NCBI RefSeq assembly: GCF_900106675.1
Contig: NZ_FNOB01000011.1
Coordinates: forward strand, 1-64,000
Length of the DNA: 64,000 bases
Reading direction: 5' to 3'
Origin: Allgaiera indica
GTDB taxonomy: Bacteria; Pseudomonadota; Alphaproteobacteria; Rhodobacterales; Rhodobacteraceae
Below the pieces are notes generated by a model. The model did no database searches and had not been told where the DNA came from. It saw nothing but the letters and a program-made list of their open reading frames with translations. Position 1 is the first letter of the stretch, and each line of letters begins with the position of its first letter. The position numbers and the translations under genes were made by a program. This document shows, piece by piece, positions 45,360 to 55,462 of the stretch.

Positions 45360-46799
45360 CTAGGGCGAGACTTCGTGCAGGTGACGGTTGCGGGTGTGCA
45401 GGGTGAACTGCACCAGCACCGCCGCGACCACCAGGAAGCCCGAGACCAGCAAGAGCGCCTCAAGCACGCTCAGATGCGGCAGCATCGGCGCGATCACCAT
45501 GATGCCGACGCCGCCGCCAAGATGACCGACCCCGTCGACCAGCGCGAAACCGGTCGATCGGGCGCGGGTGGGAAACATTTCCGCTGTCAGCGCATAGGTC
45601 GGCGAAACCCACAGGTTGAACCCCGCGAAGATCAGCATCGAACCAAGAAAGGCCATGCCGATATGCACCCCCGCCGCGGCGATCAGAACCGCCCCCGCGA
45701 TCGTCACCACGGCGCCGACCGGCAGCCAGTAACGCCGTTCGAGCACCTCCACGATCCACGACATCACCACGGCCTCGGCAACGAAGCCCAGCGTGCCCAC
45801 GGCGGCGATCACCCCGGCCTCGGGCGGTGCATAATGCAGCGACGTAAGCACCGAGGTGAACCCCGCGGCAAACCCGTAGACGGTGATGTAGCCCACGAAC
45901 CAGATCGCCAGCAGCAGGACCAGGCGACGCAGGTAAAGCGGGTCGGAGAAGAGGTCTCGAAACGGCGTGGTCGACATCTCGGGAATGCCGTCAGGCATCG
46001 CGGCGAAGTCGGGCTCGGCCAGCGGCCCCCTGGCGCTTGCACGGGCCTCCATCCCGGCGACGACGGCCTCGGCCTCGGTCATGCGACCGGCCTGGATCAG
46101 CCATTGCGCCGATTCCGGCAGCTTGACGCGCATCACGATGGCAAGCGCCGCCAGCACCGCACCGATGCCGTACATCCAGCGCCAGCCCTGGGTGAAGCCC
46201 GCCCCGGCGATGGCGAAGGGCAGGCCCATCGGCCAGGGCGCGGCCGGCGTGGTCAGGAAAAGCCCCAGCCAGATGCCGAAGAACGCCCCCAGCGCCGACA
46301 TGATGAATATCACGGTGGCAAAGCGGGCGCGGGCGCGGCGCGGGGCGACCTCGTTGACGTAGGTGTTCACGATCGCCAGATCGGCGCCGATGCCGATGCC
46401 GGTGACGACGCGCGAGGCCACGAAATGCGCATAGCTCGGCGCGAAGGCGGTATAGAGCGACCCCAGCCCGGTGATCAGCATCGTGACCATCAGCATGTTG
46501 CGCCGCCCGATCCGGTCGGCCGCCGGGCTAAGCACCAGCGTGCCCAGCACATAGCCCAGCAGGTTCAGCAGCACCGGCAGGCCGATCCAGTTGACCGTGC
46601 TTTCCGGGGTGCAGCCCTTCACCAGCTGGCTGCAGGTCTGGATGAAGGACACGTTGATGTCGAAGATGTCGTAGAAGGTGAACAGAAATCCCAGCCCGAT
46701 GATCGCCAGGAACGAAGGCGCCATCGACCAGACGTGTATCCGGTCGAGCCGCGCCCGCAGATGCCGCGCCGACGGGGCGCCGTTGTTGATGTCGCGCAT
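45360..46799 (-). CDS. MFS transporter (sugar/metabolite-proton symporter type)
   Basis: The 479-residue membrane protein has twelve hydrophobic segments. It contains two copies of the MFS loop motif: SPAADRIGRRNMLM after segment 2, and MSWIVEVLERRYWLP in the second half. PESAQWLIQAGRMTEAE before the central loop is typical of the sugar-porter and aromatic-acid/metabolite symporter families. The substrate is unknown. It lies 167 bases upstream of no partner; the preceding divergent gene is mtnP. Confidence 0.88.
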   Translation of the reverse strand: MRDINNGAPSARHLRARLDRIHVWSMAPSFLAIIGLGFLFTFYDIFDINVSFIQTCSQLVKGCTPESTVNWIGLPVLLNLLGYVLGTLVLSPAADRIGRRNMLMVTMLITGLGSLYTAFAPSYAHFVASRVVTGIGIGADLAIVNTYVNEVAPRRARARFATVIFIMSALGAFFGIWLGLFLTTPAAPWPMGLPFAIAGAGFTQGWRWMYGIGAVLAALAIVMRVKLPESAQWLIQAGRMTEAEAVVAGMEARASARGPLAEPDFAAMPDGIPEMSTTPFRDLFSDPLYLRRLVLLLAIWFVGYITVYGFAAGFTSVLTSLHYAPPEAGVIAAVGTLGFVAEAVVMSWIVEVLERRYWLPVGAVVTIAGAVLIAAAGVHIGMAFLGSMLIFAGFNLWVSPTYALTAEMFPTRARSTGFALVDGVGHLGGGVGIMVIAPMLPHLSVLEALLLVSGFLVVAAVLVQFTLHTRNRHLHEVSP

Positions 46800-47056
46800 G
46801 ATCTTCCCCTTGGTCCTTGGCCGCCCGGGCGGCCCCCTCGGGCCGGGACGCTAGCAAGCGGGGGGATCGTTGCGCATACAACAAGATTGCACGATGGCTC
46901 ACTATGATGAGAGACCCGGCGCGAAGGGCCTGCGGCTGCGGCGCCCCTGACACGCCCCGGACCGCCCTATCCATCGCCGGATCCATCGTCCTGCCCCCTT
47001 TCGCTGCGTCTGCATTCCCCCTAATCTGCGCGCGCAAGAACAGCCGGAGGCAGGGC
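46800..47056. other. Divergent intergenic region between MFS gene and mtnP
   Basis: No gene is recognised in these 257 bases. The GGAGG at 47047-47051 is the mtnP ribosome binding site. Confidence 0.4.
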
Positions 47057-47923
47057 ATGGAACGCGTGATCGGAGTGATCGGCGGCTCGGGCGTCTACCA
47101 GATGGAAGGCCTGGAAGAGGCGCGCTGGCAGGCGGTGGAAACCCCCTGGGGGGCGCCCTCGGACGAGATTTTGACCGGTCGGGTCGCGGGCATGCGGATG
47201 GCCTTCCTTCCGCGTCATGGGCGTGGGCATGTGCATAGCCCCAGCTCGGTTCCCTACCGCGCCAATATCGACGCGATGAAGCGGCTGGGCGTGAGCGATC
47301 TGGTCGCCGTCTCGGCCTGCGGATCGTTCCGCGAAGACATGGCGCCGGGCGATTTCGTCATCGTCGACCAGTTCATCGACCGCACCTACCAGCGCGAGAA
47401 AAGCTTTTTCGGGGCGGGCTGCGTGGCCCATGTGGCCTTTGCCAACCCCACCTGCCCCACCCTGTCGGCCGCCTGCCTGACGGCGGCGCTGGACGCGGGC
47501 ATCACCGTGCATGACGGCGGCACCTATGTGGCGATGGAGGGGCCGCAGTTCTCGACCCGCGCCGAGAGCGAGATGCATCGCGCCTGGGGTGCCGACCTGA
47601 TCGGCATGACGGCGATGCCCGAGGCCAAGCTGGCCCGCGAGGCCGAGCTTTGCTATGCCTCCGTCGCAATGGTCACCGATTACGACGCCTGGCACGACGG
47701 GCATGAGGCGGTGGACGTGGCCTCGGTGATCGCGACGCTGACGGGCAACGTGGGCAAGGCTCAGGCACTGATCGCCGCGCTGGCGCCATTGCTCGGGCCC
47801 GAACACGGTGCCTGCCAGGGCGGCTGCGACCATGCGCTGGACCACGCCTTGATGACCGCGCCGGCCAAGCGCGACACCGATCTGGTGGCGAAGCTTGACG
47901 CGGTTGCGGGGCGGGTTCTCTGA
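47057..47923 (+). CDS. mtnP: S-methyl-5'-thioadenosine phosphorylase
   Basis: The enzyme splits methylthioadenosine with phosphate into adenine and methylthioribose-1-phosphate. The 288-residue protein begins [20 protein letters not shown] with the phosphate-binding GGSG, then [22 protein letters not shown] and [13 protein letters not shown], and the purine-site Asp in [10 protein letters not shown]. Adenine produced here can be salvaged by the apt gene downstream. The start follows GGAGG; frame extension upstream is rejected. Confidence 0.95.
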   Translation: MERVIGVIGGSGVYQMEGLEEARWQAVETPWGAPSDEILTGRVAGMRMAFLPRHGRGHVHSPSSVPYRANIDAMKRLGVSDLVAVSACGSFREDMAPGDFVIVDQFIDRTYQREKSFFGAGCVAHVAFANPTCPTLSAACLTAALDAGITVHDGGTYVAMEGPQFSTRAESEMHRAWGADLIGMTAMPEAKLAREAELCYASVAMVTDYDAWHDGHEAVDVASVIATLTGNVGKAQALIAALAPLLGPEHGACQGGCDHALDHALMTAPAKRDTDLVAKLDAVAGRVL

Positions 47924-48204
47924 CCGCAAGGGGCAATCTCAGCGTGCCAACGCGGGCTGTCGAAGGGTCGGCCCGCACAAAGGCTGCCAAGAAGCAGCAA
48001 CCGTCAGGATTTTGGCCCCCAAAAGACCATCCGGGCGGCGATGGGACCGCAAGGCGCACAGGTCAGACGACGCGTCTTGCGGCCTTGCGGCGCATCCGGC
48101 GGCATGGGCCGCGCCGCAAGGTCACGCCGACCGGCCCGCGCCCGTGGCGGGTTGAAAGCGCGCGCGTCCTCGGCCATGAGGGGGCGTCACTCTCGGAGGC
48201 TGCG
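47924..48204. other. mtnP-apt spacer with a long inverted repeat
   Basis: The 281-base spacer has no gene. It contains a perfect 10-bp inverted repeat, cttgcggcgc (48084-48093) and gcgccgcaag (48111-48120), with a 17-base loop, ending 84 bases before apt. There is no U tract, so it could be a Rho-type end, a leader structure or a processing site. Confidence 0.45.
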
Positions 48205-48744
48205 ATGAGCACGAAGAAGACCGTAAAGGATTACATCCGCACGATCGTCGATTTCCCGCAGGAGGGGATCCTGTTTCGCGATGTGACCACATTGTTCGCC
48301 GATGCGCGCGGGTTCCGCATGGCGATCGACCAGATGCTGCATCCCTATGCCGGCCAGCCGATTGACAAGGTCGTGGGGCTGGAGGCGCGCGGCTTCATAC
48401 TGGGCGGCGCCATCGCGCATCAGCTGTCCGTGGGCTTCGTGCCGGTTCGCAAGAAGGGCAAGCTTCCCGGCGCCACCATCGCGCAGGAATACCAGCTGGA
48501 ATACGGCGACGCGGTGGTCGAGATCCATGACGACGCGCTGGCGGCGGGCGAGCGCGTGCTGCTGGTCGACGACCTGCTGGCCACCGGCGGCACCGCCGAG
48601 GCCGGGATCAAGCTGATCGAGCGCCTGGGCGCCGAGGTCGTGGGCTGCGCCTTTATCATCGACCTGCCCGATCTGGGGGGGCGCACGCGCCTGGAGGGGT
48701 TGGGAATGGACGTGCATTGTCTTTGCGCCTTCGAGGGCCTCTAG
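48205..48744 (+). CDS. apt: Adenine phosphoribosyltransferase
   Basis: The enzyme converts adenine and PRPP into AMP. The 179-residue protein has [20 protein letters not shown] at the start and the PRPP-binding motif [16 protein letters not shown] near residue 120, with the flexible loop around [12 protein letters not shown]. Length is normal. GGAGG precedes the start. Its position after mtnP links it to adenine salvage from methylthioadenosine. Confidence 0.95.
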   Translation: MSTKKTVKDYIRTIVDFPQEGILFRDVTTLFADARGFRMAIDQMLHPYAGQPIDKVVGLEARGFILGGAIAHQLSVGFVPVRKKGKLPGATIAQEYQLEYGDAVVEIHDDALAAGERVLLVDDLLATGGTAEAGIKLIERLGAEVVGCAFIIDLPDLGGRTRLEGLGMDVHCLCAFEGL

Positions 48745-48750
48745 CGGCGG

Positions 48751-48797
48751 CCGGGGGCCAGCCCCCGGACCCCCGGCGTATTTGAGGAACAATGAAG
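48751..48797 (+). repeat. Hairpin-plus-box intergenic repeat, copy 2
   Basis: A perfect GC hairpin (ccgggggc 48751-48758 and gcccccgg 48761-48768) is followed by ccccggcgtatttgaggaac and aatgaag. It begins seven bases after the apt stop and ends just before the dipeptidase gene, so it could act as the apt terminator. Confidence 0.65.
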
Positions 48798-48822
48798 GGC
48801 GCGCGGCGCGGGAGGGGCGGCG

Positions 48823-49995
48823 ATGATGCTGGGGATCGGACTGGGCGTATTGGTTCTGCTGACGCTAGGGCTGGCGGGTTTCTTGATTTTCGGTCCCGCG
48901 ATCGCCGAGCGCGGCATGAACGCGGTGCTGCCGGGGCGGTCGACGCCGGTACCGGAGACCGCCCGGGCGCTGCATGCGCGCCTGGTGGTGGGCGACTGGC
49001 ATTGCGATTCGCTGCTGTGGAACCGGGATCTTCTGAAACGCGGCGGCCGTGGCCATGTCGATTTCCCGCGCCTGCGCGAAGGCAACGTGGCATTGCAGGT
49101 CTTCACCACCGTCACCTGTGTGCCGGCCGGCATGAACGTGATCCAGAACCAGCCCGGCGCCGATCGCATTACCCTGCTGGCGATGGCGCAGCTTTGGCCT
49201 GCGCGCACCTGGCGCAGCCTGTGCGAGCGCGGCCTTTATCAGGCGCAGCGGATGCACCGCTATGCCGCCCGCGCGCCCGAGGCAGTGAAAGTGCTGCGCG
49301 ACCGCGCCGATCTGCGCGATCTGCTTGCGGCGCGGGCGGGTGGCGCGCAGGTGGTCGGCGCGGTGCTGGGTGCCGAGGGGGCGCATGTGCTTGACGGGCG
49401 GATCGAGAACCTCGACCGGCTGTGGCAGGCCGGCTTTCGGCTGATCGGGTTGCACCATTTCCTTGATACCGAGATGGGCGGTTCGCTGCATGGCGCCTCG
49501 GGCGCAGGGTTGACGGATTATGGCCGCGGCGTGGTGGCGCGGATGGTCGAGATGGGCTTCATCATCGACCTCACCCATTCCTCGGAACAGACCGCGCGCG
49601 ACGTTATGGCGATGACCGATGTGCCGCTGGTGGTCAGCCATACCGGAATCTGTTCGCATTGCCAGTCGCCCCGCAACTTTCCCGATCCGCTGATGGCCGA
49701 GATCATGGCCCGCGGCGGCGTCGCCGGGATCGGCTATTGGGCCGAGGTGATCGGCGACGCCTCGCCGCGCGGCATTGCGGGGGCGGTGGTCGCGGCGGTC
49801 GGCCTGCTGGGCGAGGATCACGTCTCGCTGGGATCGGATTTCGACGGCGCGGTGGCGCAACCCTTCGATGCCTCGGATCTGGCCCAGGTCACCGCGGCGC
49901 TGATGGCGGCCGGGCTGGAGGAGCGGGTGATCGCCAAGGTGATGGGCGGCAACATGGTGCGCCTGCTGGAGCAAATGCTGCCCGAGGCGGCCTGA
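48823..49995 (+). CDS. Membrane dipeptidase (peptidase family M19)
   Basis: The 390-residue enzyme has an N-terminal membrane anchor (about residues 3-28) and a TIM-barrel zinc peptidase domain. Metal-site residues appear in VVGDWHCDSLLWN (HxD), LGAEGAHVL (bridging Glu), IDLTHSSEQT and VVSHTG (His ligands), and SDFDG near the end. It should hydrolyse dipeptides, possibly with D-residues, outside the cytoplasm. No genetic partner is visible. Confidence 0.9.
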   Translation: MMLGIGLGVLVLLTLGLAGFLIFGPAIAERGMNAVLPGRSTPVPETARALHARLVVGDWHCDSLLWNRDLLKRGGRGHVDFPRLREGNVALQVFTTVTCVPAGMNVIQNQPGADRITLLAMAQLWPARTWRSLCERGLYQAQRMHRYAARAPEAVKVLRDRADLRDLLAARAGGAQVVGAVLGAEGAHVLDGRIENLDRLWQAGFRLIGLHHFLDTEMGGSLHGASGAGLTDYGRGVVARMVEMGFIIDLTHSSEQTARDVMAMTDVPLVVSHTGICSHCQSPRNFPDPLMAEIMARGGVAGIGYWAEVIGDASPRGIAGAVVAAVGLLGEDHVSLGSDFDGAVAQPFDASDLAQVTAALMAAGLEERVIAKVMGGNMVRLLEQMLPEAA

Positions 49996-50018
49996 GGCGT
50001 GCCCGTCCGTCTTTCGCA

Positions 50019-50990
50019 TCAGCCTCCGCCCGCGACGTAGATCGCGTCGATCATCTTCTGATTTCCCAGCGAGAATTCCAGCGGGCAGGCATAGGGGGCG
50101 CCATCGAACACGCTGGCCGCGAAGGCTTCGGCCTGGGCCGCGTATTGATCGATCCGGGCGAAATGTTCAAAGCGCCGGCCACCGGCGACGGTGAAGATCT
50201 CGATCACCGGATCGCCATAGGCTTCGGCGTTGAACGGGGCGTTGACCCGGATCCAGCCCTTCTCGCCATGGAACAGCATCTGCTGCCAGGGCGCGCGCCG
50301 CATCGAGACGAAGAACTCCAGCGTGAACGAGGTAAAATCGGCCCAGACCCGGGCCGAGGCGTCGATGCCCCCGTCCCAGTCCAGCCGCGCGCTGATCTTG
50401 CCTGGCTCCTCGCCGGTAACGAAGCGGGTCACGATCGCGGGATAGACCCCGATATCGCGCAGCGCGCCGCCGCCCTGGGCGGCGTCGTTGCGGATGTTGC
50501 CGGGGTCGTCGTTGTAGAACGAGAACCCGCCCTGCACCCCGACCAGCCGCCCGATCTCGTGGCTCGCGACCAGTTCGCGCACCCGCAGCCATTGCGGATG
50601 ATGGGTGACCATGAAGGCCTCGGCGGCGAAGCGGCCGGTCTCGTCGCGGGTGCGGATCAGGGCCTCGATCTCCGCGGCCGTGAGGGCGAGGGGCTTTTCG
50701 CAAAGCACATGCTTGCCGGCGCGCAGGGCCTTCTCGGTCCATTCCACATGGGCGGCGTTCGGCAGGCCTATATAGACGGCATCGACCCCGGGATCCGCCA
50801 GAAGGGCCTGGTAATCGTGGTGGATGGCGACCGGGCCATAGGGCGCGGCCAGCGCCTCGGCCTTGCCGGGGGTGCGGCTGGCGACGGCGGCGATGCGGCC
50901 CCGCGCCGAAGCATGGATCGCGGGGGCCACGAATTCACGCGCGATCTTGGCCGCGCTCAGAATGCCCCAGTTGAGTTGCTCCGTCATCAT
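50019..50990 (-). CDS. Gfo/Idh/MocA-family oxidoreductase
   Basis: The 323-residue NAD(P)-dependent enzyme has a Rossmann N-terminus (LNWGILSAAKIAREFVAPAI), the motif AVYIGLPNAAHVEWTEKAL and the catalytic-dyad block GKHVLCEKPLAL near residue 93. The C-terminal GFO_IDH_MocA_C region follows (GGALRDIGVYPAIV). Substrates of this family are usually sugars or inositols; the context gives no hint. It is convergent with the dipeptidase gene. Confidence 0.9.
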   Translation of the reverse strand: MMTEQLNWGILSAAKIAREFVAPAIHASARGRIAAVASRTPGKAEALAAPYGPVAIHHDYQALLADPGVDAVYIGLPNAAHVEWTEKALRAGKHVLCEKPLALTAAEIEALIRTRDETGRFAAEAFMVTHHPQWLRVRELVASHEIGRLVGVQGGFSFYNDDPGNIRNDAAQGGGALRDIGVYPAIVTRFVTGEEPGKISARLDWDGGIDASARVWADFTSFTLEFFVSMRRAPWQQMLFHGEKGWIRVNAPFNAEAYGDPVIEIFTVAGGRRFEHFARIDQYAAQAEAFAASVFDGAPYACPLEFSLGNQKMIDAIYVAGGG

Positions 50991-51261
50991 CTGTCCTCCG
51001 GCTTCGTCGGGCGCACCTTAGGAAGCCCACGGCATAGGGGCAATGCCGGGGTGCCATGGAACCAGGCATCGCGGGTTCAATTGCCAAGCGCCCGCGCCGT
51101 CACGAGTGCCGGCCTCGGTACCGGTGGCTTTCTTCTCGCCAAAATCGTCGCTTGGAACCACCAATCGCTGCGCCACCGGTCCAAGCGCCATTGGCGACGG
51201 CCCCTCGACGCCGATCCCGTTGGATATCGCGACCACGGGATAAGCAAAGAACGCCCCTTGC
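50991..51261. other. Intergenic stretch with an unassigned small open frame
   Basis: A 72-codon frame on the minus strand (51018-51236) is open but its product matches nothing I know, and there is no clear ribosome binding site. I see no RNA gene or terminator in the rest. Confidence 0.3.
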
Positions 51262-51310
51262 CTTCATCTTGGTGGCAATACTCCGGGGGCGCAGGGGGCA
51301 GAGCCCCCGC
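51262..51310 (-). repeat. Hairpin-plus-box intergenic repeat, copy 3 (reversed)
   Basis: Read on the minus strand, a hairpin (gggggc / gccccc at 51294-51308) is followed by cccccggagtattgccacca and then agatgaag. Box and hairpin are in the same order as in copies 1 and 2. Confidence 0.65.
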
Positions 51311-51359
51311 TGCCGCCGCCGCAAACCGAAACCCCGCCCCGCAGGGGCAGGAGAAGCCC

Positions 51360-51605
51360 CTACCCCGTCAGCCGGAGCCACATCCTGCGACCAAGGTAGA
51401 GCAGCGGATAGCGCAGGACCGATACCAGCACCGCCACCGCCACCAACCCGAATAGCACCCCCGAGCTGCGGTAGATCAGCACCACAAGCGGCAAAGCGGT
51501 AATCAGCAAAGGGATCGCGCCCCAGGGATGGAACCGGCGCGGCAGGGCGGCGACACAGGCCGCCACGACGACCCAGATCATCCCCCAGACCAGCGGCGCC
51601 GCCAT
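51360..51605 (-). CDS. DUF2484 small membrane protein
   Basis: The 81-residue protein begins MAAPLVWGMIWVVVAACVAA and has two to three hydrophobic segments ending in a basic tail (LYLGRRMWLRLTG). DUF2484 genes sit next to murC in Rhodobacteraceae; the function is unknown. The start is 3 bases after the murC stop, so it is read in the cell-wall operon. Confidence 0.85.
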   Translation of the reverse strand: MAAPLVWGMIWVVVAACVAALPRRFHPWGAIPLLITALPLVVLIYRSSGVLFGLVAVAVLVSVLRYPLLYLGRRMWLRLTG

Positions 51606-51608
51606 CCC

Positions 51609-53024
51609 CTAGCCCTTCAGCAGTTCCGGCAGCGCATGGGCCCAGGCCGAGATCGTGCCCGCGCCAAGGCAGACCACCATGTCGCCCGGCCGCGCCTGTT
51701 CGCGCACCAGCCGCACCAGATCGTCCTCGTTCAGAATGGCACGGGCGTGGCGGTGGCCATGGGCGATCAGCCCGGCGACCAGATCGTCACGGCTGGCGCC
51801 CTCGATCGGGTCTTCGCCGGCGGCATAGACCTCGGCAATGGCGACCACATCGGCCTCGTTGAAACAGGTGCAGAAGTCGTCGAACAGAGAATGCAGACGC
51901 GAATAGCGGTGCGGCTGATGCACCGCGATCACCCGGCCCTGCGTCGCCTGACGCGCGGCCTTCAGCACCGCGGCGATCTCGACAGGGTGATGGCCGTAAT
52001 CGTCGATGATGGTGACGCCGTCGACCTCTCCGACCCGGGTGAAGCGCCGGTTGACGCCGCCGAAATTGGCCAGCGCGTCGCGGATCTCGTCCTTCTTCAT
52101 GCCCAGATGCCGCGCCACCGCCACCGCCGCCAGACAGTTCGAAACATTGTGGTCCCCCGGCATCGGCAGGGTGCAGCCCTCGATCCGGCTGGCCTCGCCC
52201 CCCCCCGCGCCCTCGGCGTTCAGGGCGATGTCGAAATGCGCCACCCCGTTCTCATAGCGCAGGTTGATCGCGCGCACGTCGGCCTGGGCGTTGAAGCCGA
52301 AGGTCACCACCCGCCGGTCCGTCACCCGCCCGACCAGCACCTGCACCTCGGCATGATCGGTGCAGCAGACCGCCAGCCCGTAGAACGGGATGTTCGAGAC
52401 GAAATCGGTGAAGCCGCGGCGCAGGTTGTCGAAACTGCCCCAATGTTCCATGTGCTCGGGATCGATGTTGGTGACGATCGCGATCGTCGCCGGCAGGCGG
52501 TTGAACGAGCCGTCGCTTTCGTCGGCCTCGACCACCATCCATTCGCCCGCGCCCGCCCGCGCGTTGGAACCATAGGCGTGGATGATGCCGCCGTTGATCA
52601 CCGTGGGATCAAAGCCGCCCTTGTCCAGAAGGGTCGCCACCATCGTGGTCGTCGTGGTCTTGCCATGCGTCCCCGCGACCGCGATGTTCGAACGCAGGCG
52701 CATCAGTTCGGCCAGCATCTCGGCCCGGCGCACCACCGGCAGCTTGCGGCGCCGCGCCTCTTCCAGTTCCGGGTTGCCCGGCTTGATCGCCGAGGAAATC
52801 ACCAGCACCTCGGCGTCGGCCACGTTCTCGGCCTTCTGGCCCTCGAAGACCTTGGCCCCCAGGGTCGTCAGCCGATCGGTGATCTTCGTGGTGCGCAGGT
52901 CGGATCCCTGCACCCGGTAGCCCAGGTTCAGCAGCACCTCGGCGATGCCCGACATGCCGATACCGCCGATGCCCACGAAATGGATCGCGCCCAGCTCTCC
53001 GGGAAGTTTCGTCGCCGCGTTCAT
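51609..53024 (-). CDS. murC: UDP-N-acetylmuramate-L-alanine ligase
   Basis: MurC adds L-Ala to UDP-MurNAc. The 471-residue protein has the N-terminal [20 protein letters not shown], the ATP loop [16 protein letters not shown] near residue 117, and the [16 protein letters not shown] segment that marks the C-terminal domain. Its ATG overlaps the murG stop (ATGA). Confidence 0.97.
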   Translation of the reverse strand: MNAATKLPGELGAIHFVGIGGIGMSGIAEVLLNLGYRVQGSDLRTTKITDRLTTLGAKVFEGQKAENVADAEVLVISSAIKPGNPELEEARRRKLPVVRRAEMLAELMRLRSNIAVAGTHGKTTTTTMVATLLDKGGFDPTVINGGIIHAYGSNARAGAGEWMVVEADESDGSFNRLPATIAIVTNIDPEHMEHWGSFDNLRRGFTDFVSNIPFYGLAVCCTDHAEVQVLVGRVTDRRVVTFGFNAQADVRAINLRYENGVAHFDIALNAEGAGGGEASRIEGCTLPMPGDHNVSNCLAAVAVARHLGMKKDEIRDALANFGGVNRRFTRVGEVDGVTIIDDYGHHPVEIAAVLKAARQATQGRVIAVHQPHRYSRLHSLFDDFCTCFNEADVVAIAEVYAAGEDPIEGASRDDLVAGLIAHGHRHARAILNEDDLVRLVREQARPGDMVVCLGAGTISAWAHALPELLKG

Positions 53025-54148
53025 GTCTCTGCCTCGCTGTTCAGCCGCCCGCCCGCGCCCAGGGCCAGGCCCTCGACCATCTCGACCAGCCGGTCGCAGG
53101 CGTCGGGCCGAGCATAGGAGAGCGCCCCGCGTGCCATCATCTCGGCCGCGTCGGGCTGGGTCAGGATCGAGGCGATCTGCCCTGCCAGCGCCCGCGCGTC
53201 AAGGGCACTTTCGGGGATCAGGATCGCGGCCTGCGCGTCAACCAGCCCACGCGCATTCGCCGTCTGGTGATCGCCGGTCGCGGCGGCGAAGGGGATCAGG
53301 ATCGAGGGCCGCCCGATGATCGCGATATCGGCCACCGAAGAGGCGCCCGAGCGCGAGATGACAAGCTGCGCCTCGGAAAACCGACGCGGGATGTCCGGGA
53401 AGAAAGGCAGTACTTCGGCCCGGATGCCGGCGGCTTCATAGGCCTCGGTCACGCGGGTCAGATCCTCGTCCCGGGCCTGATGGGCGACGCGGATATTGGC
53501 GCGCAGGCCCTCGGGCAGCGCCGCCAGCGCGGCGGGCACCACGTCCGACAGGATCCGCGCGCCCTGGCTGCCGCCGATCACCACCAGACTCATCGGATAG
53601 TCGCCGGGCGGGATATAGGCCGCGCCCGCGCGGTCACGCACGGCGCGGCGCACAGGGTTGCCGGTATGCACGCCCTTCACCCCCTCGGGCAGGGTGGTGG
53701 GCCAGGTGCCGCAGGCGATCGCCTCGACCCGAGGCGCGAAGATCCGGTTCACCCGCCCCAGCACGCCGTTCTGTTCATGGATCATCCGCGGCACCCGCAA
53801 AAGCCAGGCCGCCGACAGCGCCGGAATTGTCGGATAGCCGCCAAAGCCCACCACCACGCGCGGCCGGTCCGCCAGCATCGAGAACACCGCCTTCAGAATG
53901 CCACCGGCGATACGGAACGGCACCGCCGCGCGGGCCAGCGCGCCGCCCCGTGCGAAAGTGGCCGAAGACACCTGCCGGACCTGGACCACATGGGGAAAGC
54001 CCCCGGCGTAGCGCGCTCCTCGCGCGTCGGTGGACAGCCGCACCCGCCAGCCCTTGCGCACCATCGCCTCGGCCAGCGCCTGGGCGGGGAACATATGCCC
54101 GCCGGTCCCACCCGCCGCAATCAGAAGAAGCGGGGATTTCGCCGCCAT
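53021..54148 (-). CDS. murG: Lipid II synthase MurG
   Basis: MurG transfers GlcNAc to lipid I on the inner face of the membrane. The 375-residue GT-B enzyme has [20 protein letters not shown] at the start, [16 protein letters not shown] and [14 protein letters not shown] at the second domain, and [20 protein letters not shown] in the nucleotide-sugar site. Its start overlaps the ftsW stop and its stop overlaps murC. Confidence 0.97.
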   Translation of the reverse strand: MAAKSPLLLIAAGGTGGHMFPAQALAEAMVRKGWRVRLSTDARGARYAGGFPHVVQVRQVSSATFARGGALARAAVPFRIAGGILKAVFSMLADRPRVVVGFGGYPTIPALSAAWLLRVPRMIHEQNGVLGRVNRIFAPRVEAIACGTWPTTLPEGVKGVHTGNPVRRAVRDRAGAAYIPPGDYPMSLVVIGGSQGARILSDVVPAALAALPEGLRANIRVAHQARDEDLTRVTEAYEAAGIRAEVLPFFPDIPRRFSEAQLVISRSGASSVADIAIIGRPSILIPFAAATGDHQTANARGLVDAQAAILIPESALDARALAGQIASILTQPDAAEMMARGALSYARPDACDRLVEMVEGLALGAGGRLNSEAET

Positions 54149-55311
54149 CAGCGCCCCCGGCCCAGGACGTCACCGATCTGGCCCTGCGGGCGCGTGCGGG
54201 TGAAGGCCAGAAGCATCCCCATGGTGATCCCCGCCGCGATGATCGAAGATCCGCCGTAGCTGACGAAGGGCAGCGTCATCCCCTTGGCGGGCAGCAGCCG
54301 GCAGGCCACGCCCATGTTGACGATCGCCTGCACCCCGAAGATGCAGGCAAGCCCCGTTCCCGCCAGCCGGATGAAGGGATCGCGCTCGCGCATCAGGCGG
54401 GCCAGCGACCGGATCACGATGACCGCGTAAAGCGCGATGATCACGAAGACCAGGATCATGCCGTATTCCTCGGCCGCGACGGCGATGATGAAATCGGTAT
54501 GGGCATCGGGCAGCGACCATTTCACCTGACCGTTGCCGACGCCGACGCCGAAGAAGCCGCCTTCCTGGATCGCGTTGGTGGCATAGCCGATCTGGGTGCG
54601 CGGATCGACATCGGCGGCCAGATAGCCGTTGATCCGTTTCGCGAAATGGTCGGAATACTGATAGGCCATCATGCCGCCGCCGGCGACCATGGCGCCCACC
54701 GTCGCCAGCAGGGTGATCGGCGCCCCGGCGACGAAATACATCACGCCCCAGGCGAACAGGATCAGCGCCGACTGGCCGAAATCGGGCTCGGCCGCCAGGA
54801 AGGCGACAACGACGATCGCCACCGCGAAGGAGATCGACTTGCCCGGCGGGCCGTTGATTTCCTGGCTGGCGGCCATCAGCCAGCCGCAGAGGATCACGAA
54901 GAACGGTTTCAGGAATTCCGAAGGCTGCACGGTGATGAAGCCGAACGAGAACCAGCGCGTGGCGCCCTTGCCGAAGTCGGACCCGAAGATCGGCAGCAGC
55001 GAAAGCGCGATGAAGGCAAACAGGAAGGCCACCACCCCCAGCCGCCGCACCCGATCGGGCGACAGCGTCGAGGTCAGCAGCATCACCACCATCGACACCG
55101 CGCCGAACACCGCCTGGCGATCGACGTAATGGAACGGCGGCAAGCCATTGCGCGTGGCCAGCGGAACCGAGGCCGCAAGGCCCAGCAGCAATCCCATGCC
55201 GTAAAGCAGGAACACCGCCATCAGCGACCATTTGTCGACCGTCCGCCACCACCGGGGAAGAACGGGTTCGCCTGCCTGCGCCGGCACGGCGCCATAGACC
55301 ATTTCCGTCAT
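54148..55311 (-). CDS. ftsW: Septal peptidoglycan glycosyltransferase FtsW
   Basis: FtsW polymerises lipid II at the septum with its partner FtsI. The 387-residue protein has about ten membrane segments, the RodA/FtsW/SpoVE pattern around [20 protein letters not shown] near residue 120 and [20 protein letters not shown] near the end. The start [16 protein letters not shown] at 55311 gives a normal length; a further ATG at 55302 is possible. The frame upstream is Arg-rich and not counted. Confidence 0.95.
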   Translation of the reverse strand: MTEMVYGAVPAQAGEPVLPRWWRTVDKWSLMAVFLLYGMGLLLGLAASVPLATRNGLPPFHYVDRQAVFGAVSMVVMLLTSTLSPDRVRRLGVVAFLFAFIALSLLPIFGSDFGKGATRWFSFGFITVQPSEFLKPFFVILCGWLMAASQEINGPPGKSISFAVAIVVVAFLAAEPDFGQSALILFAWGVMYFVAGAPITLLATVGAMVAGGGMMAYQYSDHFAKRINGYLAADVDPRTQIGYATNAIQEGGFFGVGVGNGQVKWSLPDAHTDFIIAVAAEEYGMILVFVIIALYAVIVIRSLARLMRERDPFIRLAGTGLACIFGVQAIVNMGVACRLLPAKGMTLPFVSYGGSSIIAAGITMGMLLAFTRTRPQGQIGDVLGRGR

Positions 55312-55462
55312 CGGAGAAAACCGCTTGCTGCCTCGAGAACGCCCGTTTGCCGGGTCTGGCGCAAAGTCTAGCCGATAGGCGGCTTGCTGGCTAGGAGAAA
55401 GGCCGCGACCACGCGGCTTTGCGCGCAGCCCCGCCCAGGCCGAAGCCGACCCCGGACCTGTC

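Noticed and set aside
51018-51236. Possible 72-residue protein on the minus strand
   Set aside because: No family, no ribosome binding site and a tail rich in Pro/Trp; not enough support to call a gene.
51528-53117. Long + strand open frame opposite murC
   Set aside because: Antisense to an enzyme with a complete MurC motif set; composition is typical of a shadow frame.
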